Assembly (NCBI GenBank): GCA_008711295.1
Contig: VUYV01000225.1
Coordinates: 475,760 to 539,759, forward strand
Origin: Anarhynchus alexandrinus
Lineage: Eukaryota > Chordata > Aves > Charadriiformes > Charadriidae
Length of the DNA: 64,000 nucleotides
Direction: 5' to 3'
A program made the position numbers and the translations under genes. Positions 49,903 to 62,155 of this stretch are shown piece by piece. Position 1 is the stretch's first letter; every line of letters begins with the position of its first letter. The notes under the pieces are model-generated. The model saw only the letters and a program-made list of their open reading frames with translations, was not told where the DNA came from and ran no database searches.

Positions 49903-49924
49903 TGTGTGTGTGAGTGTGCGCGCG
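49903..49924. repeat. (GT)n then (GC)n dinucleotide run
   Basis: About 22 bp of alternating purine-pyrimidine sequence (GTGTGTGTG then GCGCGCGC), a potential Z-DNA former. Confidence 0.75.
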
Positions 49925-50564
49925 CTAGTGCTCATGTAAAAAAGAAGACCCGAGTGTGAAGGTACGACTCTGGGAGACCATGTTTACCCCTTGAGGTAGG
50001 CAGAACACCTACAGCAGATGAGACACGGGCGCCGGGTCCGTCGGGGGGCACACGGCGGGAGAAACAAAGGCGCGAGCGGAAGATGCCGAGAGAGGAAGGT
50101 GCGGACACGGTAGGAGCCGGCTCAGGAGTGGCGCAGAGCAGCAGAGACGGGACACGGCTCCTCTGGTGGCACTGAGGGGTCTGCGGACACCCGGAGCACC
50201 GGCAGGCGGCTGCCACCCCTCCAGCATCCCCCCAGCCCCACTCGCCGGCCCCCCCGGGGATGCTCGGTCCGTGCGACACCCCCCCGCCCCCGCGGCGACG
50301 CGACAGTGGAACAAAATGAAGACGCACAAAATTTTGAAAGAAAAAAGGCGACTGACCCCCCCGGCGCTTCGCTAGGGCTTTGTTTGGGGCGTTTTGCTTC
50401 TTTTTTTGTGTGCCTCTGATACCGTTCCACCGTCTTTTCACGTCCAGGTTTGCAACACGCGCTACTACATTAATCTTTTTTCAATTACAACCACTGTTAT
50501 TGACAATCACTTGGTTTAGAAAAAAAAAACAACAATCGCTGTTAAAAAAAGGCATCTCCGGAGC

Positions 50565-50603
50565 AGGGCGACGGTGCGACGGCGAACGGTGCGACGGCGA
50601 AAG
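50565..50603. repeat. Short GC-rich tandem repeat
   Basis: Two adjacent GGTGCGACGGCGAA units, CpG-rich, in an otherwise AT-rich area. Confidence 0.7.
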
Positions 50604-53600
50604 GCAGCAAACGGTTACAGGCTCCGCAAATCCTCTATTTCCATTAGTACCCCGGCAATAGATTCCCACTTGATCATTGCTTATATCAACACCCATCAAC
50701 ATCCTACAAGCTAATTTTCTGTTCTCTGCGAAAGAGATGTCCTTACAGCTTTTCTTGCCAATAGTAATTTCCTAGGCTTTCCCAACTCATATGTTATTAA
50801 GTTGTCAGAGTGAAAACAACGTTTTGTTACTAATGAAAAATAAAACATCTACATATGGATTGCTCTCATTTTCTGAATCCTTAAGTGGCACTAATACATC
50901 TTAATAGTTTTCTGTTATTTCCTTTTACTATGGTCAGAAGAAATTCTCCTTTAACGCAATTTTTTTAAACTAGCATTGATATCCATCTTTTTTTTTTTTT
51001 TTTAACCCACATAAAATTCTCATGTATGTTTACAAAATTATAACCACCTGCCAATAGTTACAGTTACTTTGACAAAATCTTCAGCAGGTGCCACTACTAT
51101 AAGCCTAGAAATAATTAAGAATATAGGAAGAAACTGCCTCTGGGATTCCCAAAAGGGGCGATTAAATATGTATATTAGCTTTTTCTACCCAGAGTCTCGG
51201 GCGTACGGTTATCCAGAGGTGCCCGTTTCACGCACGAAGCGATTTGTGTCGGCAATCCGAGAGGCAGCTTCCCACGGAATTCCATCCAAGCTTCCCCCCT
51301 CTTCACCGTCCACCCCAAACCGGAGATTGCTAAGGTTTGGCCGAGAAATGAGATTCGCTGGGGAGATCCCCACCACGAGACTGAAAAGCGAAAGGGGGGC
51401 GGCACGAGGAAGGAGCGGAGATTTCCTTCCAGCCGGATTCTGCAGGGCTCCCGACTCCCACCGCTCGTCCGGAGGGGCTGCAGGGAGGGCTCTTTTCTGA
51501 AGAGGGAAATGAGGTCTAACCCTATTCCTCCAGCTCGCTCTGGAGTCCTGTTACTCACTTAGGCACTTTTTTAAATTGACACTAAGAAAAAATAAAATAA
51601 AATTAAAAAAGTACTGCACATATTTCACACTTCCCGGGCTTTCGCCAGCCTTGGGAAGATCAGAAAGACCAAGAGGGAGACAGCCAAGGCGATCCGTCAA
51701 GAAAATAGTGCTCCCCATGGACACGACTGACTTTTATTTGTCACCCTTTGATAGAACTGCTGTTGAACTAAATCTAGTTTAAATTTGTTATTCCTGTGTT
51801 ATCTTTAAGGTAAAAAGCCTGGCTCACGGTGGGTCTGTGGCACGATGATATCGCTTTATCATATCGGATCTGACACCTGACTCCCGGAGAGACACGGGGC
51901 TCTCCCAGCTCGCGCCAGCAGCAGCGCGCCGAGCGTTCGCAGCGGTGGGAGAAGCGCTGCCCGTAACCCTCCGGAACAGCTCCGGCAGCACATGGAGGAG
52001 GGTCGGCTGTTGACGAGATTGGGAAAGACACTCCGAACGGCACGGCGAGAGCCGAGAGCAAGGCGAAAGGGCTTCTGCTTTTGACTTCGCATCGCAACGG
52101 GTGATGACACGGAAAACCTGTCCCTCTCGAAAAACAAACAGGGCTCTGACCCCACAGCAACTCGAAACGAGTCACGAGCTTCAGTTCAGCACACGCCTCG
52201 AGATGACATCTAAATTTACGCAGAAGCCAAAAGAGAAAGAGGAAATTCAGTGGGTGATGCTGAAAGACGGGAAGCTCAAAATCCAAACTCTGTTTGCATT
52301 ATCCTTTTTTCATTTGGAAAAGCAATTGCAAGTTTTTTCCAGTCATCTTCAAATCTAAACCAACTTAAAGAATAATACTAAAAAGCTACTCTGGCTGCAA
52401 AAAGCGATCCCGAACCCCGGGTGAGTGAAGTACACGGCCTCCTTCGGTACAGCCACGCAAATCCACACGTCCTGTCCCAAGCCCTCACGCTAAAAAAGCA
52501 GGCGACAGCACGCCAGCCAAGAAGAACCGCACCAATTCAGACAGCTTCCAGCACTAAGCGCGAGCGAGACAAAATAAAATCAAAGAAAACCAAACGCTAC
52601 TGCCTCGTCCCTCTCCGTTAACCGCGGTCCAACACCTTGGAACCGCCTTGTTTCACACAGGAGGTTGCAAGTAAAGAACCTGCTGTAAATTGACTGAATT
52701 CGTGAGCTAATTTTTTTTTTAAGTGGCCACAGTAGACCAGATTTTTCATATTTATGCTACACTGTAGACAATATATATTCGGACTTCAAGTAAGCAATTG
52801 ATACAGCACCGTCTAATCGGCAAAAGGAAAGGTGAACGCCTCTCAACTTGGACTAAAGTAGTACTAAAGGAATTAAAAACTGTCTGACCATAAATACGCT
52901 GCGTGAAGGTGTGAAGGTAATAAAGTGCCTGTAGAGGAAAAGGAGAAGGAGGAGAAATAAGAGGAAGGATCAAATTAAGACGGCACAAATCACCGAAGGG
53001 GAGAAAGGGCACAGAGAGCAGCAAGCGGGGCCTCGCGGGAGAGGCAGCAAACGGCACAACGACTACACACAACAGATAAACCTGAGCACTATCTCCAATC
53101 AGCCCGGTGAGATGCGCCGCCCTATCCGAGATACACCTTCATCTCTGCAAGAACACTGCCGAGCATCTGCTGAAGTGCACAGCCCAGTACCAGTCTTCCC
53201 AGTAAAAAAGACAGTCCAAGTATTAATAAAAAAAAACAAAACTGTTATACTTAAAAGTCACTATTTCCCTGATTTGCTAATCTAAATGTCAAAACTGAAA
53301 AGAGGGAAGGGCGGAGGGCTGCTGACTGTCCCGGCCAGAAAACCCCGAGGTCTTCTGGCTAGCAGAAAGCTCGGAAGATTTCACAAGACTGAACCAAATC
53401 TAAGCTTCAGCATTACGCTGGATCGCTTTTTATTAGGATGGAAATAATCTATATTCCTTATTTAGAGACCGTAAGAACAACGGGTTCGGGTCAGAGCACT
53501 TCAGTACGAGAAAAATCAGTAAACCAGGTAAAACAGGATTACCAGGGTGCGAGGGAGCTTGGATGGGAGATAAAAGAAATTACCTCTCTGAGAAGAAACA

Positions 53601-54480
53601 AAGTGTGAGGAAAAAAAACGTGTGACAAATTCAGTACCACCAAGAATCAGCTTCAGAGGAAAGTGAACGGCTCAGAGCAGTTGAAGGAGGTATAGCTCAA
53701 ACACTCGTCTGGAATTCCTTCAAGCAAATATAGGCTCGGCGGAGGCAGTAAGAGGAGACATCAGGGTAGCAAGAGGACTTCTGCGGGCTGTGATATTTTT
53801 TGAAGCACTCTGGCGGTTGATGAAAGTATTTGCGTAAAACAGTTGCTTGAGGCACTGCAGCTCCAAGAAGTGGTCGCGACTGATCAAATTTTAGTCGTGT
53901 TGAATGATTTCCGTGTTGAACGTTCTTGGGTAACGGTAAAAACCCTTGCAAGGTACCCTTAACGACTGGAATTCATGTACCCGAACGTCTAACGTAACGA
54001 AAAGCAACAAAGAATTTAGGATCAGAAATTTCGCCTGACCTGGTTCGGGGCTTTCTTGTTTATTTTCCGAAACAAAAATAACAGTTGAACAGAATAATGC
54101 TGTTCCAGAGCTACTTTAGCTGCTGAGCACTGACGGGTATGAAAGTACGCATCGCTGCCTCAGCAGAATAGATAGATTGAATCTGTAAGAGACCGGAGCA
54201 AATCTAAGTGACACGGCAGCAGACAGAAGCCACCTGTTATCAAAACTGCATTTGTTTGATTCCCATTACGGCAGACGTATAAAGTGTAAAAAGATATTTA
54301 TCATACAGAACTGGAACTTCATGTGGTTTGGAGACATAAGGCACAATATGTTCTCTGATGGAAAGTCATACTTTTTAAAGAAGTTCTTACTGCAGAGAAC
54401 CCCTCTAGTACTCAAATCTCTATAAATTATTAAATACTACGAACAGGTTATAACGGTAACAGACAAGCCTACCTCTTTGG

Positions 54481-54590
54481 AATCATAGTTTTACAATTAA
54501 GGCCAGAAGGGACCAGTCTGTCACCTACAAGGAGACCCTGAATATCAGACGGCCTCCCACAATCCTGATGCAAACTCCCTACTCTATCGA
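54481..54590 (-). mobile_element. Old CR1/L3-like tail remnant
   Basis: The segment starts AATCATAGTTTTACAATTAA and continues GGCCAGAAGGGACCAGTCTG. It resembles tails of ancient amniote CR1-type elements. It is highly diverged. Confidence 0.5.
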
Positions 54591-57500
54591 CTTCATCCAA
54601 CGGGATGAACGAACCATCCTGCCCTTCCAAATGCAAGAAAAAAAAAAATCCCCTAATTGAAAGTGTCTGCCTTTTCCACGTAACTCTTTACAAATTTTAC
54701 CGTCTGTATCCAATGGATTTATAAACATAAACGGAGTAATATTATTTTTTTTTCTCAACACATTTACAAATACCTTCTTAGCGCCCATGGATACGTCATT
54801 GACTCTTTACTCCTAACCAGACGCCCGATTTTCAAGCCCACCGCACTGGACTGAATTCCTGGCAACGCAACATCTGGACTGCTTTGTTCTCGGTCCGCTA
54901 ACGCTCCCAGCATTACGAAGTGAGTATTGTTGAAATCTAGGGGCAGGTTCTCAACTGATGTTAACTCCGCTAAGCTCTGCAAATGAGTGCATCTATTCCC
55001 TCATCTCAATACTATTTCTCTTCTCCAAGCACCTGGAGAAAAGGACTGTGACTTAAAAGAGCTCTAAGGGAAGGAAGAGTTGCAGAATTCCACTGTTGGT
55101 GCCCAGTGAGCAGCTGTGGGCCAAGATGTGTTTAGCTAACCCGACAGGCAACTACCTCTGCAACAAACCCAACACACGCACGTCTCAAATTCCAATAGCA
55201 ACCCCTAAACAGACTTCATAACGCTGCATGGTGTGCCATGAAGACACCTTGGCACAAAGAAACATACATTGGAGAGTTCAGAGCACTTAGTAAACTGCTT
55301 CAACTATCTCATTAATGAAGCATCCAAGATGTTGACCCTTCTCAAGCACATTTTGTGCATTACGCTCAGTCATTCCCAGCAACACATCGAATTTCCTCTT
55401 TGCCATTCTGTATCCAGTGTAGCTCCACCTGAACTCAGACCCCTCTATCCAACACGCAGAGAGGTGACGTGCTCCTGCTGCTACTTCCCTTTCCAAAATT
55501 ATACCAAACCTTTTGAACAGAAGAACAGCTCGAATGTGTCAAGGGAGAGTGTTGGAAAGATCTGCTCGCTTGCCATGACGCACAGATGAAACAACTTGCA
55601 CTCTGGTGTAGGAAAAACTGGTCAGTGAGTTGATATTCTGAGCTCCAGAAATACCTGAAGGGTATTTTCAGTACTGTCACTACAGTCCTGTCAAAGAGAG
55701 ATAGCAGCAACTTTATCAGCAGGCAGACCTTAAAAAGGAAAATAAAAATATCCAAAGTCAAACGTGCTTTGAGGAATGGAATATATGCTTAATATTCTTA
55801 ACGGAATACATCGGGTGAGAAATATTAACTAATAATTTACTTTCATTATCTCTTTGCCCTCCTTGAGCGATTTGACAGATAAACTTTGTAAGTAAAAGGT
55901 ATTTTTAAATCTCAAATGATGTAAAATATATCTCAGAAGGCTAAAGTCAACCTCTTAATTACAGAGGTGGGTTATTTAAGCTACATATGCCATCTTGCCA
56001 TAACATGGAAGACTTTAATTAGTTAGGGAGAAGGGGTGGGGAGAGGATAGGAAGCTGAATCGAGGCCGGTGACAGCAGCAAGTTAACGGCTAAAAATGTA
56101 TGTCCTAGAAAAGAAGTTGCTACCATTGTTACGGTGAGTGTACCACCAGTGGTAACCGTGCTGGAAGAACTGAAGTACCCGAGACCCACAGGTCTGTTCT
56201 GAACCACAGTGACACTGGATGAGATTTACACAAGTATTTCAGTACAAAGCAGCTGAAAAATAACTGGAGGATTTAAATAAGAGCCAAAGGAAGTTAAGTT
56301 CCTAACTTCTTCCACAAATCTGTTGGAGTTAGAAACTTGCTAGCTTTTCTAAATTTGACTGAGAGTCTCTATACACATCTCTGCATACCCAAAGAGTCCA
56401 GAAACCTGTCTGATAAGTAACTACGGGAGAACAGCACTATGGAAAAATACGGTCAAGAAGCTTAAAGGCAGAAACGGAGCACAGGCTCCGCAGCGCTCAA
56501 GACTGGTCAACAGATGACGTTTCTCACAAAAGCACAGAAGAAAAAGGCACAGAACACCCTACGACAGATGCTTTTTCAGACTCTAGCAACATATCAGAGA
56601 AAGATTACGACGTTATTTTAGGTCCCCACCATAGACCCTCTCCTGTGGCGAACGGCAAGCGTACCGTCCAGCCAACTGTCCAGCTGCAGGCTCTTTTGAG
56701 ATTTCTTAAGAAAAAGGTGGGTTAGCTCATAACACCACACCACGCCAAGGGCACCAGGAGACAGCAGACAGCTTGAGGACAATACCCCCACATACTTGGC
56801 AACAACTGCTGATAAGGCTTCCAAACCCAGATGCTAGGAAGGAGAACTTGGAGTGGCCCAGAAGAGCTGGTTACAGTCCCTGCTGCAGGAACCAGAGGAC
56901 AACGGTGTCACTGGTACCCTCTACCTGTGGGCAGGGTAAGAACACGGGACGAGCAGTCCAGCGGAGTCCCGGACCACGGCTAATCTTCCTCAACGCTACA
57001 ACTCTGAAACATATCAAGAAGAGCTAAACCAGACCCCTGGGTAATCTGTAATCACGCTGTCACACATCACTAGATGTCCTTTTTGTTTCTAAAACTCACT
57101 GAGAAGCAATAGACACACGAGCGGGGGCGGGAGGGGGGGACATAAAAGGAGGAGAAGCAGCTTTGCATAGAAAACTAACCCCGGTTTCAGTCCCTGCTGT
57201 TGTAAGTCACCATTAGGAACAGGTCATTATTTAAGTTTACGAAGTAGCTGTGTTCCAAGTGTCACTAATAACACTGGTATTAAAGAGAATTAGGGGGCGG
57301 AAGATCTTCTGTTTTCAATCACAGAAAAGACAGAAATCCTTTTAATTATGACCATGCCAATCCACATCTTTCTAAAGCAGCTAATTACATGTCAGGAGGA
57401 CACCCAGTCATTCAAAAGAACTGCCATCACTTTTACTGCCATACTCTTCCGCATTTATCCTACCCGTCCCAATTACCCTGGCTGCGGTTTGAAAAGGATT

Positions 57501-60376
57501 TAGCAGAAGTGTGCGGGATGTTTTGATCAGCAGAATACACCCGCTTCCATTTAACGGCGGAGGGAAGAGAGGGAATAAATGGCAGAGCGCGCCTTCTGCC
57601 AAGCCATCTGAGAGAGAGACGCACCGCACATGCAGAAACATCAAAGGCCCATTACGCGGTTCACTCCAGTTCAACGGTTTTAGTTCACTCGCGCTTAAGC
57701 TGTTGGCCGGAGCGCTCCAAAGCTTACCGGAAACAACGGGGAAAGAGCACAGCGTTGCAGCCATCAAACCAATTAGTTAGTTTTCTTGATCAGCCTGATT
57801 AAAAGGGGCATTTAAAATATGCTTTGTGAATTTTTTCCCCCGCCCTCAAAATGGCAAATCCTCTTCTAGCTCGGTGACATCAGCTGTCAATATTATCGCC
57901 TGGATAGCACGCCGATAAGCACGTTGCGGGCATCACAGAGCGGTATCTTGAAAGAGCAAAATGTGTTTGTTTACTTCTTCCAGCAAGCTCAAGCTAAAGT
58001 ACGATATGGATTTTCATAAAGAGAGTGCGACAGAAGAACCTTAACAAAAACAGAGAGCAGTTTGTAGTGATTATTGTAACAGTGCCGATACCATCTTAGC
58101 TACAGCATCGCCCACGTTCAACGGACGCCTACGTGAAAACAGGCACGAACACACAATTCCAGGCTATTTTTAAGTAACAAAACCTAAGGCTAAGGTTAGC
58201 GATGAACAGCTCTTCGGATGTTTGAATTTTCCTCCCCACACCTCTGTTTCACCGGTGCCACTGAGATTACTTTCATTTATTTGATTTTATTTCTATTTGT
58301 TGGACAAAAACCAACATCAAAATGCTGTCATCTTATTGACAGTCCTCAAAACGACCAAGTCCACTTTTCTAGTTAGAACGCATTTCCCACAAAGGAGAAA
58401 AATATTTTTTTGTGTATTTTGAATTCTAATTTATAGCTGCCATCTCTAGAATGCCTCTTTTTTTCACCAGCATGCAACACCTTTCGTCGGACAGTTTAAA
58501 CCCCAGAAATTAGACAACAGTAACAGACGCTAAAATGCAGGTTTAAGGGCTAACGCTTTTCAGCTTGCCAAATGCCTGTTGGCCAATCACCGATTCAATA
58601 TCCTGAGTAAATATCCCAGCTACAAAAAAAGCCCATGGGGGAACGTTTTCTTTTGAAATGTCTCCGCAACAATTCTTGGGAACTGCAAGGTACTTTTTGG
58701 TCAACGACCTACCCCTTCCAAGAAATCACAGTGAAAACGCCTGACTCCACAAAACTCGGTTAAATTAGCCGGGATCGCGATACAACCCTGACTACTGCTA
58801 GTAACACACACGCACGAAAATCTTCAGCTGTCTAATGAGAACGAACACGTTAGGTCACTGACAGATAACACGGTTTTCAAGACCAATCCTGCCAACAAAG
58901 ATTCCTGCCCAATGATAAAAGCTACACCAAACTCAAGATTATTGCCTACAAGCTTAAGACTTTGATCAAAATAATATTATCAAGTTAAAGAACTTCAAAG
59001 AGTGCCAGAGCTACTTGGGTGGGAAGCCTTGCCTAAAATAAAAGCAGTTTATTTTGACAAAAAAACCCCAAACCTCTAGAATTTGCTGGTAATTATCCAA
59101 TGAACTTGAAAGAAGCTGATGAACGCTGGGGAACGAGGGCTGCACAGTGACGTAGCTGGGGTGGGACGAGGAACATAAACCTTCTGGTAAGAAAATGACT
59201 ATCTAAAATAAGCAGAATTCCAGGGGTAAAGGGGGGAAAAAAATCTCCTCCTAATAAACATGCACTGCGCTCAGCACTACCAGCAAAGCCTCACACTGAA
59301 CCGCAGTAATTCGCAGAGGAAGGTGTGAATCCAGCTTTGCATTCGAGTTAAGATTACACACACACATTAAACAACATCCTGCATTAAGTGCTTTAGGGGC
59401 AGCAATTTTGAGTTTTGAAAACTCTTATACGAATTTTTCTGATTTTATCTATATGGAAAATAAAGAGCTGTTTCCTTATGAAACTCAGTTACAACTACCA
59501 CGTGTCTCAGTGACCCGACTGCTCTGAGGAAAGGCCAGAAGGATGCTTTCAGTTTACTTCTCTGCAAGCAGCATCTCATCGTGAAGGACAATTTTTATAC
59601 CACACAGGGGAACTCAAAATCTTGGTGAACTCTTCTGCATGTCCTTATGGAGCTGGAAGGCAGAAATTAACACTTGGGAGTCCAACTGACCACATGCCGG
59701 TCCGTACCGGCAAACGCCACTGTGATTTCTATTCAAAATAACACCCAAATCAGAGCCAAAGTCTGCCTAGGGAAGTATGGGGTTTTTCCTCCTAGCAGTG
59801 CCCAACGGCAAACACTTAAGGAAAGAAAAGGAGGACCCAAGTGAGTGATGCGCCTCTTTCCCACTCATACCCTTTCAGCTTCTGATAATCACCGATTAAC
59901 GATTAACTGAGCCAAAAATTTCTAGCTTATCATAGTAGTCACCAGTGGGCTTAAGGACAATTTTTCCTCCATTACGTTCAGCGGTGTGAATTTTTCCGCC
60001 TGCGCTCGCAGCAATACGACAACGATAAATCCTCACAAACGACGGCAAAAACTGATCTACAGCACAAATGTTATGAAAACACGGAAAACTTACCAGTCTG
60101 ATGTTAGGCAATGAAACAAACAGAATAATTCAAATATCCCTGAAGAACTGTGTAAACAGAGCAAATAATTAATTAAATTTATTACTTATGGCTTGATTGG
60201 AACCTGGAGCCAGACCCTGCAAATAAAGCTCCCCTCTATCAGGAGAATAGGAAAGCCAACTTTTTATGACTAGCAAAACAGAAAAAAAAAGCCAACAACA
60301 AATTAAAATAATTTCTTTAAACAAGTCAACATGTATAGATCAGAACCAGGAAACACCTCAACCTGAGCAGGTTTGT

Positions 60377-60906
60377 ACAGAATCAGAATAATTTAGGGCA
60401 GAAGAGACCTCTGGAGGTCTCGAATCCACCCTCTACCTTGTTCCAGTTGAGTTTTGAACATCCCCAAGGATGGGGTTTCCACTGCCTTTCTGGGCCACTG
60501 TTTTACCACTCCAAGTATGAAACTATTTCTCTTTATATTAATCTGGGATTTTCTTTAATGCAATTTGAGCCATTGCTCCTCACCCTTTTGCTACGCACCT
60601 CTGAGAAGAGCCTGGCTCCGTCTTCTCTAAACCCACCCATTAAGACAGCTGTAGAACAAAACGTAAGATGCCCCCAGAGCCAGTCCGAAAAAACACAGCT
60701 CTCACAAACTCTCACCACATAGCGTGTGCTCCAACCCTCTCCTCTCAGCAGCCCTGCGATGGACTCGCTCCTGCCCAACACTGCACCAGACGTGGTCCCA
60801 CAAGTGAGGAACAGAGGGGACTAATCGTTTCCCTTGACCTGCGGAAGGCTCTTCCTAATGAGATTCCTTAATTGCTGCAAGGGCGCACTGCTGACTCACA
60901 ACCAAC
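60377..60906 (-). mobile_element. Old, diverged CR1 LINE copy
   Basis: The CR1 order can be followed over 530 bp on the minus strand: tail (ACAGAATCAGAATAATTTAG in plus-strand reading), 3' UTR, and ORF2 end up to the ACTGCTGACTCACAACC stretch. Many substitutions and stops make it clearly older than the copies inside KIF13B. Confidence 0.75.
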
Positions 60907-60935
60907 TCATTCACATCCAACGTACGGGTAATGGG

Positions 60936-60959
60936 ATTACACCACAACAGTGGTGTAAT
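60936..60959. repeat. Perfect 10-bp inverted repeat, 4-nt loop
   Basis: ATTACACCAC, loop AACA, GTGGTGTAAT. It could form a cruciform or RNA hairpin. ATGGG or AATGGG flanks both sides. It lies just beyond the old CR1 copy. Confidence 0.85.
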
Positions 60960-62139
60960 GGGTACTTAGAAGATGTCTCTATCATGCCGGGGCATCGACG
61001 GATAACATGTCTACCCGTGGCTATGTCGACTTATTTTTATCCCCTCAAAATGCTTTTGCAAGTGTCTGGATCTCATACTTCAGGAAAAAGGTTGGGGAAT
61101 TAAAAAAACCAAACCAACCCAAAAGAACCCAAAAAAGAAGTGGAGGTAGAAATTGTTATTTTAAGAAGACGGTAAGAGACAACAACTCAAGTATAAGGAC
61201 TTTATGAGTGACAAAATAACAGCCAGAACTTACTCTACAAAGTTACAAGCAATCTGTGCCCATCACAGAAGAGGAGCGTCTTAAATAATTTCTTCTCTAT
61301 TCACAGAACAAAAAGGTAGATCTAGTCTGCCACCAGATCCACTTCAAGGGAACCCACACGAGAACAAACTGCAGTAACTCCAGATTGGCTACAACAAATT
61401 GCAATGCTACAAAAATTAATTTTCAAGAAAATCCAGAGACAGAAAGACAAAGACGACTCCCATATTGCGGAAAAAAACCCTGGAACAAAGGCTAAATTCC
61501 AGGACACGCTCTAACACTTACTCTAGATCACGTACGCTTCTCCTGATATCATCACACCAGTGCCTGTTCCATTTTGGCTAATTCACGTCAAACCAAAAAG
61601 TTATTAGCCGACTGCAAACTGTTCGTTATGAACTTTCAGAATACAGGAAACAGACTGCCGAGAGCATCCTGATAACAGCTGACGTCTTACTCTTTCCTCG
61701 TACCTCTCCATGGTCACAGAAAAGCCAAAAAAAGAGACATGGGCAACCCAAAAACTGACGCCCTGGAACTAAGCGTCCGATTGCCCAGTTAAGTCACTTG
61801 TTATTTTCTCTGGGGAGATGATGATGCGGGAAAGCAGAAAACCGGTATTTCCCAGGAAGGTACAGAGAGCGAGAATCTGCCCATCTCCAGCTGCTCACGA
61901 GGGGTTTAACTGTTTAACCCTCAGAGAGGATGCTGAGGCATGATGAGACCAGCAGCTACCCGACAGGGACAAGCAGAATTAAGACGAGATCATTCCACAT
62001 TAGATGGTACAGACATACAATTTCAGCGGTGTTACTTCGATCCTGCATCACACGAACCTATAATCAGGGTACAGAAGTTCTGGCACTATTTTTATTCTTC
62101 CCTATTGCTTTAAAAAGGCGACGCTTGAAACAATGACTT

Positions 62140-62155
62140 TTTTTTTTTTTTTTTA
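62140..62155. repeat. Poly-T run
   Basis: About 16 consecutive T. Confidence 0.85.

Larger units (their letters stand above)
47880..50950 (-). other. 3' UTR-like region of a minus-strand gene (HMBOX1 expected by synteny)
   Basis: Read on the minus strand, the sequence is AT-rich and shows T/TGTA-rich words, alternating AT runs (about 49640-49670) and two AATAAA signals at its end, as in long vertebrate 3' UTRs. KIF13B is followed by convergent HMBOX1 in mammals as I recall, which makes HMBOX1 the likely owner. I searched by eye for the HMBOX1 C-terminal and homeodomain residues and did not find them, so the symbol is left blank. The inner part at 50000-50330 is GC-rich. The upstream limit is a guess. 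Confidence 0.45.

Noticed and set aside
49932..50441. 169-residue minus-strand frame
   Set aside because: It lies in a GC-rich part of the putative UTR. The composition (Pro/Arg/Gly) looks like chance, and it does not match the expected HMBOX1 C-terminus.
53697..53951. 84-residue minus-strand frame with less biased composition
   Set aside because: I saw no convincing splice acceptor/donor pair around it and no recognised family. A random frame is more likely.
57408..57767. 119-residue minus-strand frame
   Set aside because: No known domain, no matching splice context, and overlapping frames on the plus strand. Treated as chance.
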